In this document: positions 34,351 to 46,345 of the stretch, in pieces
Position numbering within the stretch: position 1 is the first letter of the stretch
Layout of the letters: every line of letters begins with the position of its first letter
NCBI GenBank assembly: GCA_946803715.1
Contig: CAMPET010000009.1
Location: 169,405-233,404, forward strand
Reading direction: 5' to 3'
Length of the DNA: 64,000 nt
Origin: Beroe ovata
Lineage: Eukaryota; Ctenophora; Nuda; Beroida; Beroidae
Program-made: the position numbers and the translations under genes
The notes under the pieces: generated by a model
Databases searched by the model: none
What the model saw: only the letters and a program-made list of their open reading frames with translations
Told to the model about the DNA's origin: nothing

Positions 34351-36814
34351 CGTTGTTCTTTCCCGTGGCGCTGGTGTATTGATTACTCGGATATGCAGTG
34401 ATCCATCTCTACTAGCGGACAACTCTTGCATTGTTGAATTTCCTACGTTTAAGCTGTTTTTCTCTCCGAAGTTCTATTCGAATCAATGCATTTTCCCCCG
34501 ATATTTATGGCCCACTTCCACCTGTCACAATCGATAGGATAGACCCACACACATCTGATCTGCCTCACAACACTAATACACAAGGATAGTGGGTGTGGTC
34601 ATGCATTACACCACGCGAGATGAGGACGAGACGGAGAGAGCAGGGGAATCCTCCAGAATATCATCCAAGGTGGGTCAACTTACATCTAGAGTAGCAGTGG
34701 TGCCTGGTGGTATTAACCCTCTGAGTTGACCATTTTGATAATGATATATATGTTTGTTATAAACTTATCAATATCTAGAGTATCAGTGATGGTGGGTAGT
34801 GTTATATTTTCACTCACGAGCTGAAAACTATGAAATATTTCCTTGGATATCAGTGACAGTAGTACAGGAATCGAAAAAGGTGGACTTCCTTGCTATCCAA
34901 GGCGGGTCCCGATCAATACATATTCTCATATTGCTTCTCAACTTAACTCATAATACGAATCGTATTCAACTGTTCAATAACGGTTCTTTTGCAACATGAT
35001 AAACCTATCGACAATAGCATTTTTAGTTTTCTGCCTACGTCAACCTAAAATGTTCAAATTTAGCTAACCCAATTCTTGCTTGAACAAGTATTATATTACC
35101 CTGTTTACATGGCTCAGAACAAACACTGGACAGCTGACAGCACGTCTTTTAGCTCTCTCCGAGCATTTTGTGTTAGATTTTTAGCCGGAAATCCCCTCTA
35201 ATAATATTACAGTCTCTCCCCCGCTAGGTATTGCAGCTGAGACCCCTTATAGAAGATGGTAATCAAAAGCAGCTCACGCACACAATACTATTATATGCAG
35301 ATTATTCTAATTCATGTAGGAGCAATGATTTCGGTGCCTACTGGAGAGGCTGGGCATATGAGGGGTATAATGGGCGATTACAATGGAGGATAATGTAGTA
35401 GGTTCACAGTGTGAATCCGACAATGGGGACCTAGTTTTGCCTTTTGGTGAAATAGCCATGAACAGCTAGTAATGTTGATGAGCGGCACAGTACCAGGATA
35501 TTTCATACAGAACCGATTAGTGTCGGTAATTATAGATCATGCNCGTTGTTCTTTCCCGTGGCGCTGGTGTATTGATAACTCGGTTCTGCAGTGATTCATC
35601 TCTACTGGCAGACAACTCTTGCATTGTTAAATTTCCTACGTTTAGGCTGCTTTTCAACTGATTTTCTCTCCAATGTTCTATTCGAATCAATGCATTTTCC
35701 CCCGATATTTATGGCCGTCTTCTACCTGTTACAATCGATAGGATAGACCCCGTCTATTCCCACACACACATCTGATCTGCCTCACAACATTAATACACAA
35801 GGATAGTGGGTGTGGTCATGCATTACACCACGCGAGATGAGGACGAGACGGAGAGAGCAGGGGAATCCTCCAGAATATCATCCAAGGTGGGTCAACTTAG
35901 ATCGAGAGTAGATAGTGGTGACTGGTAGGTTAACTTAGATCTAGAGTAGTAGTGGTGCCTGGTGGGTCAACTTAGATCAATATCTATCAAATATCAATAT
36001 ATATCAGCTCTCTGATTTGACCATTTTGATAATGATATTTATGTTTGTTATAAACTTATCAATATCTAGAGTATCAGTGTTATATTTTCACTCACGAGCT
36101 GGAACCTATGAAATATTTCCTTGGATATCAGTGACAGTAGTACAGAAATCGGAAAAGGTGGACTGCCTTGCTATCCAAGGCGGGTCCCGATCAATACATA
36201 TTCTCATATTGCTTCTCAACTTAACTCAGAATACGAATCGTATTCAACTGTTCAATAACGGTTCTTTTGCAACATGATAAACCTATCGACAATTGTATTT
36301 TTAGTTTTCTGCCTACGTCAACCTACAATGTTCAAATTCAGCTAACCCATTTTTGCTGGAACAATTATTATGTTTACATGGCTCAGAACAAACACTGTAC
36401 AGCTGACAGCACGTCTCTCCGAGCATTTTGTTTTTGATTTTCAGCCGGAAATCCCCTCTATTAATATTACAGTCACTCCCAGGTTAGGTATTGCAGCTGA
36501 GACCCCTAATAGAAGATAGTAATCAAAAGCAGCTCACGCACACAATACTATTATAATATTATATGCAGATCATTCTAATTCATGTAGGAGCAGTGATGAT
36601 TTCGGTGCCTACTGGAGAGGCTGGGCATATGAGGGGTATAATGCGCGACTACAATGGAGGATAATGTAGTAGGTTCACAGCGTGAATCCGACAATGGGGA
36701 CCTAGTTTTGCCTTTTGGTGAAATAGCCATGAACAACTAGTAATGTTAATAGAACGGCACAGTACCAGTATATTTCCAACAGAACCGATTAGTGTCGGTA
36801 ATTATAGATCATGC
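34351..36814. repeat. Duplicated 1.2-kb block joined by a single N at 35543
   Basis: 34351-35542 and 35544-36814 are near-identical and collinear, both starting cgttgttctttcccgtgg and ending at tatagatcatgc. They differ by point changes and small insertions or deletions. The first copy stops at the N at the same base where the second continues into taactg. The frames in the two copies are not conserved, which argues that the block is non-coding. Confidence 0.88.
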
Positions 36815-36913
36815 TAACTGTCTACCTGCTGCATGCCAACAGCGGCACCAAAACCATATGACCCTATATACTCTCTCTACCTGGGAGAAACAGTGCCATG
36901 CGGTGAGTCCATC

Positions 36914-37053
36914 CACACACACTAACACAGTACACACTCACATACACACTCACATACACAGACACACACAGACACACACAAACACACAAACACTAAAACA
37001 CACAGACACACACACACACAGACACACNCACACACACACACACACACACACAT
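36914..37053. repeat. (CA)n-rich array with a single N at 37028
   Basis: cacacact, cacacaga and pure CA runs immediately after the candidate exon ending at 36902. Confidence 0.95.
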
Positions 37054-38599
37054 ATATTCCTAACCCTCTCTTCTCCCACTAATGAAAGGCTGCTAGGATC
37101 TACACTCCCATATTTAATGTACTCTCACTACTTGAAGCGCGAGGTCCATTGTCTTTTGTGGTTAGCCCATGCTAAGCATGCTGCTCCTTTCCCCAGACTC
37201 AGTCCTTTTCACAACACATCTCGTTTGAACGTCATGCACAGCAGGTCTAAGAGTGATGGAGTCAAGACGGTGATGTCCAAGGTACGTTTTCTCGGAGTAG
37301 CCCTCCTGATGCTTCTTCAGCAATATCTGAGGTAGCTCAACTACATGCATCGGGCTATTTGGAGTGTGCCAATATTTTAAATTGTATACCATCGTCCATC
37401 ACGTGAAACATCCTCCCTCAAGAACTACCAAAATTTCAGTTTCCATTGGCTATCTTTCTTACTTACGTGTCGGAACTTACAGCACACAACCTACCACATG
37501 ACAAAGTAACTTGGAAATGCGCAGCTTTTGAAGGACTATAACCATTTTCGAGGAAACTTTCTGTCTTGGTCATTAGTCTTCATGATTATTATCAATTATG
37601 TCAAAGTGGAACTATCCATGAAATCACTATTTAGATCTATCTTGCACATATATCCTTCCACGTCATGTTGCAGAATATTTCGCTATTCAACACCAATTAA
37701 ACGATATTTTGAATCAAATATCCTGGCAGATCTCTTTATGGAGCATAATATTACTATATATCCGGGAATACCTAAGCACAAATCTCCGAAAATAAGGTAA
37801 ATACTTATGTCTACTTCAGGATAGTCAGTATCTTCCCCTCAACAGCTAGAGGATCTTATTTAGCTCGAGATATAAAGAAGTTGATGTACAGACGTTTTTG
37901 CCTCGCCAACTACTTTCACCGCCTTCTCGCATTATCCCTGTGCTATAACAGTTGGCACACACCGCGCACACACACACACATGATCTCAAATCGTCTGCAT
38001 CAACATTACTGTTTGATGTGAGATGTCCGGACTTGATTTCGAACTATAAAGGCGTCCGATATCAGTTCATTGTCCATGTTATGGTATAGCTACGTGATCA
38101 GTGCACAAGAGCAAGTGATTATCTTGATGCATCGTTGTTCTTAACCACTCAGGTTTGGGCTAATTTGTCCGGAATAACCTGTCTATAACAAGTCACGCAT
38201 TCAGAAGGAAGATCTCGAAAAACTTTTTTGTAATTGAGGCACAAAATAATTAGGTTTCATTGTTGAGCGTTACAATAGATGAGCGATGAATTCCAAGAAA
38301 AGAAGATATGATTGTCCAATTAAGTCATTTGAAAGGTACTATCTGAGATACTCTGATCAATTAGCAAGCCATCACCAATATAATAGATACCTATGATCGG
38401 TAACTTTGTCTCAATTCGATCTAGTTGCTTGGCCGTATTGCTTAAATCTTGCTGGTAGGAGCTTTCTTAATCATGATACAGTTCTCATGATAATGCAATG
38501 GGAAAATTGCCTCTTATGCGGATTCCTTACCCGAAATTTTCAATTGTACCTCACGTATTCCATTCACCTCCAATCTTCATTTGCAAAAGCTAATTGAAC

Positions 38600-41500
38600 A
38601 TGAATGGCGAAGGCAGAAGCTCGTTCAAGCACCAAAGTTCATCCAGGAACAAGGTAAATGAGCACCATGATGGTGTAGCCTAAATTTGTGGACAAAAATT
38701 TGTAGCCTAAATTTGTGGACAAGATCATTGTTTTCGGAAAGTCCTAGGGACCTCATTTCGTCCGCCTTTCCACCACAGCTTGTCGAGCTGAGTAGCAAGT
38801 ACTGACTGGAAATGTGAACATGTAATTAATGTCATCAGTCCAAGATGTACATTGAAAATTACAGATCACCAGCTTAGGACTTGCGAAATTACTCTTGACA
38901 TTTCTACTAAGTACTGCTGTTGCTTACACATTTCTTCTTGCACTCGTTTCTCTTAGCTTACAGTACACTAAGTTAGTGACAACATACGGCTTTTCGAATG
39001 GCCAGTCTTATGTGATGCGCATAAATTTGTTGGAAAATGGTTATCAAGAGTAAGCGAATAGGTGGATCGAACTTCAAACCAAAACCTTGGCTCACTAAAG
39101 TAAGGGAATATCTGACTATAGATGACTATAGATGGTAATCAGATGGTAATCTGTGCCTAGTGATGGTAAGTAAATCAGAAGAGAAATGAACAAAACCGTC
39201 AATCCTTTTCTTTTTCAGTACATGCATCCCTACACAATGAAAGGCTTCACGGGTACAGTTGTTCCTTATCCCTACTTCAACGCAAAGACGGATGCTGAGG
39301 CCATGGAAGCAGCATGCGTTCTCAGGAGAGGTATGAGTTTTTCTGTTCATGATGTTCCAATTGTGCAAGTGATGAATGAAGCTTTCAGTGAATTTATGTA
39401 GCAAGTGAAGCACTATGAACTGAATTGGGTGAATTGCATTGATATTTCAGGTTCAGAATGAATTTTTCGCATTTGTGGGTAACAGGCGTTTTACAGTGCG
39501 CTTTCTGATATTCAAATCCGATCGCATCTTTTTTCTCTTATTCATCAACAAGATCATACCTTGGTCAGATTTGTCTTCCAAAAAGCTAAACACCGGTCTT
39601 ATTCACATATCACCCTAAAATCAAGAACTTTTGGAGGTCTAAGAAAGCTTCGGGAACTTTAGTTAATCTTACCCTTGCAGGGACGATTACAAGCAAGTTA
39701 AAACAACTCATCGGTATTGAAAGTAAGAAACACATGTCACTGCATAGGTATTCTCATAAGTATCATGTTGCCTCAACATTGTTGAGTTAATCGTGTTATT
39801 TCATGTTACCTATCAGTCATTATGCAGTCACCTTCGGCCTGACTTTTGGGCATAATGTCGCTAACACTATAACAACATATTATCAGTTATAGCCTTTGCA
39901 TTGGTAGAAATGTTGACATAGGGAATGCATTATATTGCTGGCATCAAACTGGCAAACTACTGAAAGCATGAATTCGAGAAATTCGGGCTGCTCTATTTTC
40001 AGCATCCTCCTGTGAGAAAAATGTTTCTTCAGCAAGAAAGTGGTTCACAATTCTTGTCAAATCATTAACACCAACCATTGAAAACAATAACACGGGCTAC
40101 TGCTGGCCTTATTGCTGCAATTCGGGTAACTACCATGCAACTACCAAGTTGGTTAAAACATCATAAATGTTCGAGAGAGAACTTGTTTGCATGAATTTCG
40201 TGGATGTCTTGCTTGCTGCGAATGCTGTTCTATTATTGACAATAATCTCACTGCACCTGCTTTGTTTTTGATGAGAAATAGCAATATCTTCCATCAGATC
40301 AAGAAGAAAAGGAAAAGTTTGAGAAAACTGTAATAGAAATTCTCACAAAGAGATCCAATGTTCAACGCCAGCAGATTTGTATTACATACAAGAAAATGTA
40401 CCATAAGGTATAATGAAATGAAGTGTGCATATCCTATTCATTTGTTTTTGAGTCCATTTATGAGTTAAGAACTTAGTACCTAGCTGCATTGTGTATAGTT
40501 TTATACCTAGTTATTCATCACATCAGTGTAAAAACGTAGAATGACAAACATGCAAAATTTGTAGTAGCTTTCACTATAAATCACCCCTCCCCTCTTAACA
40601 GAAATGACGTGTACAGGTGATTCTTATATCAACTCTCAGGATCTTTTGGAGGAGCTCAAGAACTGCTTGAACGGTGATTTCCAAGATGCTGTGGAAGCAA
40701 TGGTGACAGACCCTGTTCTATTTGATGTTCAGCTGCTTCATAGAGCTTTGTATGAGGTATGTCAAGTAAAGAGGAAGTTAGCGTTTGGACAGTGCATTTA
40801 TATATTAAACGATGAGAACTCAATGCACGTAACAATTATACATTTTGGCACTGTCTTTCAGCTTCTAACAATTGATGGGGAGCTGCTAGCTGAAATAATT
40901 TGCTCGAGGACAAATGTACAACTCATGGCAATACAAGAGAAATATGCAGAGGGTTTGCAAGATAAGATCATGTTTGAAAGTACTCAAGTAACGCAATAAA
41001 ATTACTATACGTAGTACGGTTTTATCAAAGAATGCCGTTTCAGTTTACGGAAATCCTAAGGATGTTGCTGAAAATGGCCAGCCACTCTCACTCTTCAAAG
41101 CCATTTCAAAAGTTTTCATGGTACATAGGTCTCAGTTTTCATCAATTGCAATTATTCCATGTGCTCAATGAGATAGAAAATCAGCAGATATAACACTCAT
41201 GCAGTCATCTCCTTACCAACAGGAATCAAAATTGATGTCTGATCGAGAGAATGCTGTTGAATTTGTCAGAAAAGTTCTTGTTGATGCAGTAAGTGATAGA
41301 TCTATGAAACTAACTGGGAGATTCAATTGAGAAGAAACAGAGACAAAACCATGGGAAAATCGTTATACAGGTAAATAGAATTTGAACATCCCTTGACAAG
41401 TTATCCCACAGTATCATAGAGAGTGGAGTCCCAAGATGAGTCCAGCTGACCGAGATGAGCAGACACACTGGGATGAAAGACTAGCTAGAACTGATGCTGG

Positions 41501-42430
41501 AGAACTCTATGGGGTAATAGACTGAATGTGAATTGCAATTGAATGTGAATTGCAATTGAAATTGTTCTAATTCCTTCTAGCCCCCCCCCCTTCTTATCAT
41601 AATTACAACCAGGCTGGAGAATTTAAATGGGGAACTGATGAGGGAGGATTCATAAATGTCCTATTCCAACAGAATATCACATTTGCTCAACTGAGAGCTA
41701 CTTTTGATGCATATGAAAGGGTAAAAATTGATTCTTCTGGAAAAATTGAAATCCATGAATCTTTGGTAAAAATCTAACTATTTATTTTCTATAGTTATAC
41801 AGCAAAAAGATTTTGGATGTTGTCAACGCAGAATTCAGTGGTGTTTTAAAAGAGCTGATTTCTACTTATATTGGTATGAAGGAACCAAAATTGAGCAGCT
41901 TTAATGCAACCCTTACCCAACTCATTCCCATTCATTGAAATAAGCTGAACATTATTTACATTGTTCCAGAATGCATCATATCAAGACAAGAGTTTTATGC
42001 AAATCAAATGTATGAAGCAATGCGAGGTATTGGGACTGATGATGACAGACTCATCCGATGTGTTGTTGCCAGATGTGAGGTTTGTAGTCACTCTTGAGAA
42101 GAAAAATTGTCAACTTAATCAACATTTGTGTAGGTACTCCTGCATAAGAAAGTAAGAAAGGGGTGGAAAGAAAAATATTTGCCCTTTACATTGAGATTTC
42201 TTACAGTTGCTAATATGAGTTGTTTTCTTATCACCCTTCAACACCTATGGATACATATTATCTACAGTATTATTAGTGCAGGCAAAAACAACAATTTGCA
42301 GGTTGATATGGTCCAGGTTAAACTCTGTTATAAGGATCTCTTCAAGACAACATGTAAGGAGGATATTGATGATGATACTTCAGGAACTTATGGTGACCTC
42401 CTACTGGCTCTAGTGGGTCCTGGGCCATGA
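38600..42430 (+). CDS. Annexin, 13 exons, about 398 residues
   Basis: Exons: 38600-38653, 39219-39330, 39681-39722, 40298-40407, 40640-40756, 40862-40952, 41044-41120, 41223-41288, 41412-41513, 41613-41720, 41795-41873, 41970-42079, 42302-42430. All junction phases agree. Annexins bind acidic phospholipids in a calcium-dependent way at the cytoplasmic membrane face. The four-repeat fold is visible: repeat 1 (FNAKTDAEAMEAA ... ILTKRSNVQRQQI), its end DLLEELKNCLNGDF, repeat 2 (GELLAEIICSRTNVQLMAI), repeat 3 (RDEQTHWDERLARTDAGELY then GEFKWGTDEGGFI) and repeat 4 (MYEAMRGIGTDDDRLI ... DDDTSGTYGDLLLAL). Type II calcium-loop cores WGTDE and GIGTDD survive only in repeats 3 and 4. Repeats 1 and 2 lack the usual GxGTD. 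The length exceeds the usual 310-350 residues mainly through an 18-residue tail exon (MNGEGRSSFKHQSSSRNK), further N-terminal residues and an insertion between repeats 2 and 3. The tail exon is the least certain part. Confidence 0.85.
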
Positions 42431-42592
42431 GGCAATATACCCTTTATGGACATTGGACAGTACAGCAATTGATGGATCAGGGCAATTAAACATAATTGAA
42501 GGCTCTCTTAGGAAACTGTATGGCTGTTAACTTATGCCAGATACAGAGTTGGAATGTAGAATAATATTCGTCTTTGGATGTAATTTTGAATC

Positions 42593-42598
42593 AATAAA
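42593..42598 (+). terminator. Poly(A) signal of the annexin gene
   Basis: AATAAA 163 bases after the annexin stop. It is preserved in the duplicated copy near 43.72 kb. Confidence 0.75.
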
Positions 42599-42876
42599 GT
42601 CATAAAAACTTTGTATCCCACAGATCTCTACAATCCCTATCATATCAATCATATGATAGTAGGTTCTGATTCGAGCAACGGTCAAATTTCTTTTGAGTTT
42701 ACAGTTGTTGTTTCTGCTCTGCAGTTATTCTTTTCGACTCATGGTAAAATACAATGATATTTTCAATAAGGGACCATTCACATACTACGTAATCAAAATT
42801 TCGGCATTTTTTACCCCCTCCCAGTCCCCCTCTCCGTAATCATGGCTCAAGCCTCCTCTCAGAAGGGGAATATTTT

Positions 42877-42970
42877 ATTTGTAGGATTTTACCCTACCGT
42901 CGGTGCGCGCGATTTTCAATCCGCCAGGGATAAAATCCCGCCAGCAAGGGTAGGGTGAAATCCTACAAAT
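42877..42970. repeat. 94-bp hairpin element
   Basis: Left arm 42877-42898 (atttgtaggattttacccta...) and right arm 42949-42970 are inverse copies with one mismatch over 22 bases. The centre is CpG-rich. It is present in only one of the two copies of the surrounding block. Confidence 0.85.
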
Positions 42971-44724
42971 ATTTTATATAACGTAATCACGGGCCAAACC
43001 CCCCTGGCCCTTTTGACGGAAAGTGAGAAAGTCTAAAAGGGACGAAGGAAAATGATATTTATATAGAGCGCAAAGTGACCAAATCAGTTTTGCCGCAAGT
43101 TCCGGCCGGGTGTTATCTGTCCAATATGTTTCTTGTGCGCGACGCGCGCAGAAAACAGTCGCGTCGACAGATAACATTTGTTTCCGCGCTGCGTGACCCA
43201 AATACTCCGCGCGCGCTGCGCGTCTCCGTGGTCTTCGTCCTTTCCACGACTTTTCAGTTCACTGATTAGAACAGGGGCGCGCCGCGCAACGCGACGTGTG
43301 CACAATAGCTGTAGCATCCGGCAAATCAGTTTGCAGTTTTTCTCCCATAACTCGCCATGCGCCAGGCCAGGGATGAGGGAAGCATTTTTATTTTTTATCC
43401 TACATCACATGGGGTGCTTCTGTCCCCGAGCCGGCAGCCGCGCTGCGTGACCCAGATGCTCTGCGCGTCTCTATGCTCTACGACTTTTAAGTTCACTGAG
43501 TAGAACACAGAACAGGGGCGCGCAACGTGTGCACAGGTGATTTGGAATCAGAGCGACACACTATGCGCTGGTGTTTACTAGGGGGCAAAGAATTGGANTC
43601 AGGGCAATTAAACATAATTGAAGGCTCTCTTTGGAAACTGTAATCTGTATGGCTGTTAACTTATGCCAGATACAGAGTTGGAATGTAGAATAATATTTGT
43701 CTTTGGATGTAATTTTGAATCAATAAAGTTCCGGCCGGATGTTATCTGTCCACTGTTTCTTGTGCGGCGTGCGCGACGCGCGCAGAAAACAGTCCTAATC
43801 GACAGATAACAATCTGTTCCCGCGCTGCGTGACCCAAATACTCCGCGGCCGCGCGCGCTGCGCGTCTCCGTCCTTTCTACGACTTTTCAGTTCACTGACT
43901 AGAAAGTAGAACAGGGGCGCGCAACGTGTGTGATCGTGTACGTGACACGTGTACGTGTGCACAATAGCATCCGGCAAATCAGTTTTTCTCCCATAACTCG
44001 CCATGCGCCAGGGCCAGGGAAGCATTTTTATATCCTTTTTAATTTTATATCCTACATTGCATCACATGGGGTGCTTTGTAGTTTGTTCCCGAGCCGCGTG
44101 ATCGTGACTCAGATACTCTGCGCGTCTCTACGACTTTTAAGTTCACTGAGTAGAACGTGTGCACAGGTGATTTGGAATCAGAGCGCCTAAAAATACGTCG
44201 ATTCATGTTTGTTTTAGTTTTACCGAACAAGAGATGAAATTGAAAGAAAAAAATAAGAATTTCCAAGAAATTAGGGCGATGAATTTAGTACGATCCGAGT
44301 GATTTGATTTGGAGGCCGAAGTATGCCTGAGCACTGAGCCTCCAATTTGCATTTTGCATTGCAACTGCAAGCAACTTTAAAAAACTGCTAAATTAAAGTG
44401 CTATTTAATTGCATGTTGAATTTGAACTTAAGGGAACAAATCCAATTTGAATTACGTTGATTTTGAACTAATTAGAAGGAATTGATTTAAATTACAAATT
44501 ATAAGAATTAATTAGAAGGAACCAAAAGTGAAACTATGAACTATTAGTATTAGTAGAGCCAAAACGCAATTTAAAAGTAAAACTATGAACTAGTACATAC
44601 AACATAGTAGTAGAGGTAGAAGTCATCACAATCACATGACATGCAGATTTTATTTTAAACTTTGAATTAATGAATTAGTTGTGCAGTCTACAGAGACTGA
44701 GAGTCACACTCACAGCTCTGCGAA

Positions 44725-45426
44725 CTATTGTTTCCCATTCCACACAGCATGAGGAGCATTGACAAACTGCCCGCTCTTGTACTCCTCACTCGAAAACCAC
44801 TCACGAAGCCCAGGGAGTTCCCTGAACCTCTCAAGATAGCTCTTTATCCCACTCATCCCATCGAAAGACGCGGGAACGAACAGGTTCAACTGATCAAGGT
44901 ACTCGAATAGAAGAAAATCAACATAAACCGGTTTCTCACCGATAAGGAAGTGCGGTTTACTGCTCAACAAATCCTCGAATTTGGGGAGACGTTCGGATAA
45001 CCGTCTGATGAGGATTCCCTTGAGATACTCATGATCAAACACGCCCTTGTCGGATCCCGGTAGAGGTCCCATCCTGGTGTACCTGTCGTAGCAGGTACTG
45101 GACAACCTGTTCCGGAGATCATATATTTCCTGCTCGACTACCTCACAGAGCAAGACATCCTCCCCTGTTGTGGGGTAGAGATCGAACTTTCGGCCGAGAT
45201 ACCGCATGATGGTGATGCTCTGGGAGACTTTGACATTCCCATCCTCAATGAAGGGGAGGTTACCGAATGGCAAATCAGGGGAATCCCGCATTGGCATGTA
45301 TCGGGCAAACCCCTGAGCTGTGGGGGGCAGGATGATGTTTTCCCAGGAGTCGTCATGGTAACGGAGAATATGACGAATCGGTTCACCGAGACCTCGTACA
45401 TCCCAGTATACCAACTTCACCGGCAT
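44725..45426 (-). CDS. Cytosolic glutathione S-transferase, Mu-like, intronless
   Basis: A 233-residue protein that conjugates glutathione to electrophiles in the cytosol as a dimer. The N-terminal thioredoxin-like domain begins MPVKLVYWDVRGLGEPIR. Tyr7 is at the catalytic tyrosine position and WDVRGL matches the Mu-class WDIRGL. FGNLPFIEDG supplies the cis-proline (Pro58) and VSQSITIMRYLGRK the Gln-Ser glutathione-binding pair (about 69-70). The all-helical C-terminal domain includes LIGEKPVYVDFLLFEYLD, which holds the conserved N-cap and aspartate. The tail (EEYKSGQFVNAPHAVWNGK) resembles that of Mu enzymes. A Mu-type assignment fits best, although invertebrate Sigma-type enzymes share several of these motifs. 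TTTATT at 44649-44654 gives AATAAA on the coding strand about 70 bases after the stop. It lies tail-to-tail with the annexin gene across the CpG-rich repeats. Confidence 0.92.
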   Translation of the reverse strand: MPVKLVYWDVRGLGEPIRHILRYHDDSWENIILPPTAQGFARYMPMRDSPDLPFGNLPFIEDGNVKVSQSITIMRYLGRKFDLYPTTGEDVLLCEVVEQEIYDLRNRLSSTCYDRYTRMGPLPGSDKGVFDHEYLKGILIRRLSERLPKFEDLLSSKPHFLIGEKPVYVDFLLFEYLDQLNLFVPASFDGMSGIKSYLERFRELPGLREWFSSEEYKSGQFVNAPHAVWNGKQ

Positions 45427-45624
45427 GATTGATGATCTCTACAGCTCAACACTACATGGATTTACATTATATTAGAACAGTACTCGGACATACAGGAATA
45501 TCTTTAAAGTGCGCTATGAGAAACAACTTATTTTGTAACAAAAATAACTTAGTTCATCTTCGAGTTCGAGATGATTCTTAATTCCAAACTGTAAGAACTG
45601 AGGAAAACTTGGTATTGGGAGTGA

Positions 45625-45712
45625 GTGTGCACACGTTGCGCGCCCCTATTCTACTCAGTGAACTGAAAAGGTTGCGTCACGGCAGGTTGGGTCACGCAAC
45701 GTGGGAACAGGA
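45625..45712. repeat. Inverted fragment of the 43-44 kb CpG-rich repeat
   Basis: gtgtgcacacgttgcgcgcccc, 'ctactcagtgaactgaaaag' and 'gggtcacgcaacg' are reverse complements of blocks at 43.2-43.6 and 43.8-44.2 kb. The fragment lies about 200 bases upstream of the GST start. Confidence 0.75.
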
Positions 45713-46345
45713 CTGAGCAAAACTGTTGAAACACTTTTGAACAAGAAAAAAACTTAAACATTTACTCATACTGAGGTCATTGGTCAATGAGCTAAGGCGA
45801 TTCACTTCACAGCGTGTTAAAACAGTGTGAATCGAGCTCATATTTCATCAGGACGATACTGTTATCAGTTGTTATCACTATCAGCTGTGTCTGACTCTGA
45901 GTTATGTACGTGTATCATGGCAACATACGATAACCCACGTATAACCCACGTATACCACTCCGCCATATTGATATATTACCATGAGCAGGCTGAAACAACC
46001 CGTCCACCGCAGTGTCGTCGGATCGCAATGACTGCATATTAAATCAATGACTGCACCTTATATGAAAAAGCCTAGTGTATTTTAACCCGCGGTCGAATGG
46101 ATATTTCGCGGGTTATTTAATATTAGTAGTTAATATCAAATTTAAATACAATTTGAATACTATCATGATAGTTCCAGAAATCCCAGCAATCTCAGCGAAT
46201 AATGAGATAAAATTAAATACATATATCAGATGAGTGCATGATTTGTAAATTAACAGAAATCATAAAATAGCAGCTCTGAGAATCTGCAACAGATTGTTGT
46301 AAAAACTTCTTTATTCAGAAATCATAAAATTAAATATCATACAAG

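Larger units (their letters stand above)
30390..38599. other. Mostly non-coding interval with orphan exon candidates
   Basis: No complete gene could be assembled. Phase-consistent, splice-bounded pieces on the plus strand are 33164-33205 (GERVGRVSSFSCVL), 36843-36902 (APKPYDPIYSLYLGETVPC), 37197-37281 (ending SKSDGVKTVMSK) and 37674-37796 (RYSTPIKRYFESNILADLF...). The first two join in phase; the others do not join to them directly. The sized gap at 33716-34237 and the duplicated block at 34351-36814 could hide linking exons. An ATG-started piece at 32524-32568 (MTLASVNRRNITHSK) ends at a good donor but in the wrong phase for 33164. Confidence 0.3.
42475..44180. repeat. Duplicated block joined by a single N at 43598, with CpG-rich repeats
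   Basis: 43599 onward restarts the annexin 3' UTR (tcagggcaattaaacataat) already present from about 42477. Both copies continue into a CpG-rich repeat with ccgcgctgcgtgacccaa, 'ttttcagttcactga', 'gaacaggggcgcgc' and 'gtgcacaggtgatttggaat'. The first copy has about 500 extra bases (about 42599-43097) between the poly(A) signal and 'ttccggccgg'. This again suggests two haplotypes in series. Confidence 0.82.

Noticed and set aside
34319-34999. Frames such as VLSRGAGVLITR and KVDFLAIQGGSRSIHI that occur twice
   Set aside because: They recur because the DNA block is duplicated. The first is frameshifted in the second copy, so there is no sign of protein constraint.
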